Origin: Hydractinia symbiolongicarpus
Taxonomy: Eukaryota > Cnidaria > Hydrozoa > Anthoathecata > Hydractiniidae
Direction of reading: 5' to 3'
Length of the DNA stretch: 64,000 bases
Assembly (NCBI RefSeq): GCF_029227915.1
Contig: NC_079887.1
Coordinates: 4,836,001 to 4,900,000 of the forward strand
How positions within the stretch are numbered: the stretch's first letter is position 1; the number at the start of each line of letters is the position of its first letter. The position numbers and the translations under genes are program-made. Below the pieces are notes generated by a model that was not told where the DNA came from, searched no databases, and saw only the letters and a program-made list of their open reading frames with translations. Shown piece by piece: positions 62,901 through 64,000 of the stretch.

Positions 62901-64000
62901 ACTAAAACGCATGAGACTTGTAGTTTTCAAAAATGTTTTCATTTTTGATGGGACGCTAAATAAAAGAAGTTTAATCGCCGGCAAACGAAAACCCGCGATT
63001 TCCCGTAAATCCCGGACTCGGCCCGTATAGTCAAAAGTATACAAAGAAAGTACCCAGGGAGTAAACTAATTTCCCGAACGATTATTTAAATTATTTTTTC
63101 ACCACTAAAACGCATGAGACTTGTAGTTTTCAAAAATGTTTTCATTTTTGATGGGACGCTAAATAAAAGAGGTTTAATCGACGGCAAACAAAAACCCGCG
63201 ATTTCACGTAAATCCAGGGTTTGGCCCGCATAGTCGAATGTATACAAAGAAAGTACCCAGGGAGTAAACTAATTTCCCGAACGATTTTTTAAATTTTTTT
63301 TTCACCACTAAAACGCATGAGACTTGTAGTTTTCAAAAATGTTTTCATTTTTGATGGGACGCTAAATAAAAGAAGTTTAATCGCCGGCAAACGAAAACCC
63401 GCGATTTCCCGTAAATCCCGGACTCGGCCCGTATAGTCAAAAGTATACAAAGAAAGTACCCAGGGAGTAAACTCATTTTCCGAACGATTTTTTAAATTAT
63501 TTTTTCACCACTGAAAGGCATGAGACTTGTAGTTTTCAAAAATGGTTTCATTTTTGATGAGACGCTTAATAAAAGAGGTTTAATCGCCGGCAAACGAAAA
63601 CCCGCGATTTCCCGTTAATCCCGAGCTTGGCCCGTATAGTCGAATGTATAAAAAGAAAGTACCCAGGAAGTAAACTCATTTCCCGAATGATTTTTTAAAT
63701 TTTTTTTTCACCACTAAAACGCATGAGACTTGTAGTTTTCAAAAATGTTTTCATTTTTGATGACACGCTTAATGAAAGAGGTTTAATCGCCGGCAAACGA
63801 AAACCCGCGATTTCCCTTAAATCCCGGGCTTGGCCCGTAGAGTCGAATGTATACAAAGAAAGTACCCTGTGAGTAAACTCATTTCCAGAACGATTTTTTA
63901 AATTATTTTTTCACCACTGAAAGGCATGAGACTTGTAGTTTTCAAAAATGGTTTCATTTTTGATGAGACGCTTAATAAAAGAGGTTTAATCGCCGGCAAA
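62901..64000 (+). repeat. Right end of window, HOR continuing
   Basis: GATGGGACGCTAAAT units are followed by ACTGAAAGG at 63,510, GATGACACGC at 63,711 and ACTGAAAGG again at 63,916, a 406-bp dimer. The last monomer is cut by the window end. Confidence 0.88.

Larger units (their letters stand above)
1..64000 (+). repeat. Satellite DNA array, 203-bp monomer, about 315 copies
   Basis: The same roughly 203-bp unit recurs from the first to the last base. Landmarks such as GCCGGCAAACGAAAAC, GTATACAAAGAAAGTACCC and CACCACTAAAACGCATGAG return once per unit. All units are head to tail on the + strand and I saw no inverted unit or inserted foreign sequence. Neighbouring units differ at scattered positions, while units several monomers apart are often almost identical, so the array is organised in higher-order repeats. 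The window begins and ends inside the array. Such arrays are typical of eukaryotic centromeric or other constitutive heterochromatin. The family is not one I recognise, and centromere function is inference only. Confidence 0.98.

Noticed and set aside
1-64000. CRISPR array
   Set aside because: The regular spacing is due to contiguous 203-bp monomers. There are no short repeats separated by unique spacers and no cas genes.
1-64000. Transposon or LTR-derived tandem
   Set aside because: No terminal inverted repeats, target-site duplications, primer-binding site or coding remnant is visible. The short hairpin is internal to the monomer.
1-64000. rRNA spacer, tRNA or 5S gene cluster
   Set aside because: No recognisable rRNA, tRNA A/B box pair or 5S sequence in the unit. 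TTTT runs alone do not indicate Pol III genes.
1-64000. Telomeric or subtelomeric repeat
   Set aside because: No short G-rich telomere motif is present at either end or inside.
1-64000. Naming the species or a known satellite family
   Set aside because: I cannot match the monomer to any family from memory, and base composition and unit length do not distinguish plant from animal.

Overview
The whole 64 kb window is one uninterrupted tandem array of a satellite DNA. The monomer is normally 203 bp and there are about 315 head-to-tail copies, all in the same orientation. I found no protein gene, RNA gene, transposon, telomere repeat or unique sequence. The array runs off both ends, so its true length is unknown. 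A satellite of this size and organisation points to a eukaryotic centromeric, pericentromeric or other heterochromatic locus. I do not recognise the family and cannot name the organism. By hand count the monomer is about 38% G+C and carries about 12 CpGs, roughly 1.6 times the number expected from its base composition.

Monomer positions below start at ACTA(A/G)AACG. Each monomer holds: a perfect dyad at 27-48 (arms TCAAAAATG and CATTTTTGA around a TTTT loop); a GCCGGC palindrome at 77-82; a G+C-rich dyad at 113-125 in many copies (CGGGC-TTG-GCCCG); and a T-rich tract at 181-199.

The array divides into three domains by linked variants and higher-order repeat (HOR) structure. Domain I (1 to about 16.7 kb) is a young HOR of named monomer types A B C D E F D' G H I, with a longer 16-mer form that adds J K L. 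It includes a 182-bp monomer (C) with a 21-bp deletion. Successive HOR copies differ by whole-monomer deletions, and some carry hybrid monomers at the junctions. This is the footprint of in-register unequal exchange.

Domain II (about 16.7-44.2 kb) is more diverged and patchy. It holds a 6-mer HOR of 1218 bp (19.3-22.6 kb), an 8-mer of 1624 bp (23.1-26.1 kb), 5-mers of 1014/1015 bp (28.1-32.1 kb), a 1076-bp HOR (35.4-37.6 kb) and a 2822-bp HOR (38.6-44.2 kb). The last two contain a 264-bp monomer with a 61-bp internal duplication.

Domain III (about 44.2-64 kb) has a 4-mer of 812 bp, a cluster of 204-bp monomers, and a nested HOR of 1217, 2435 and 3652 bp. Types H, J and L of domain I have close relatives here, about 37-43 kb away. 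This implies exchange or block transfer across the array. The best candidates for a second look are the conserved hairpin, the indel breakpoints clustered at GCCGGC, and the mosaic transfers between domains.
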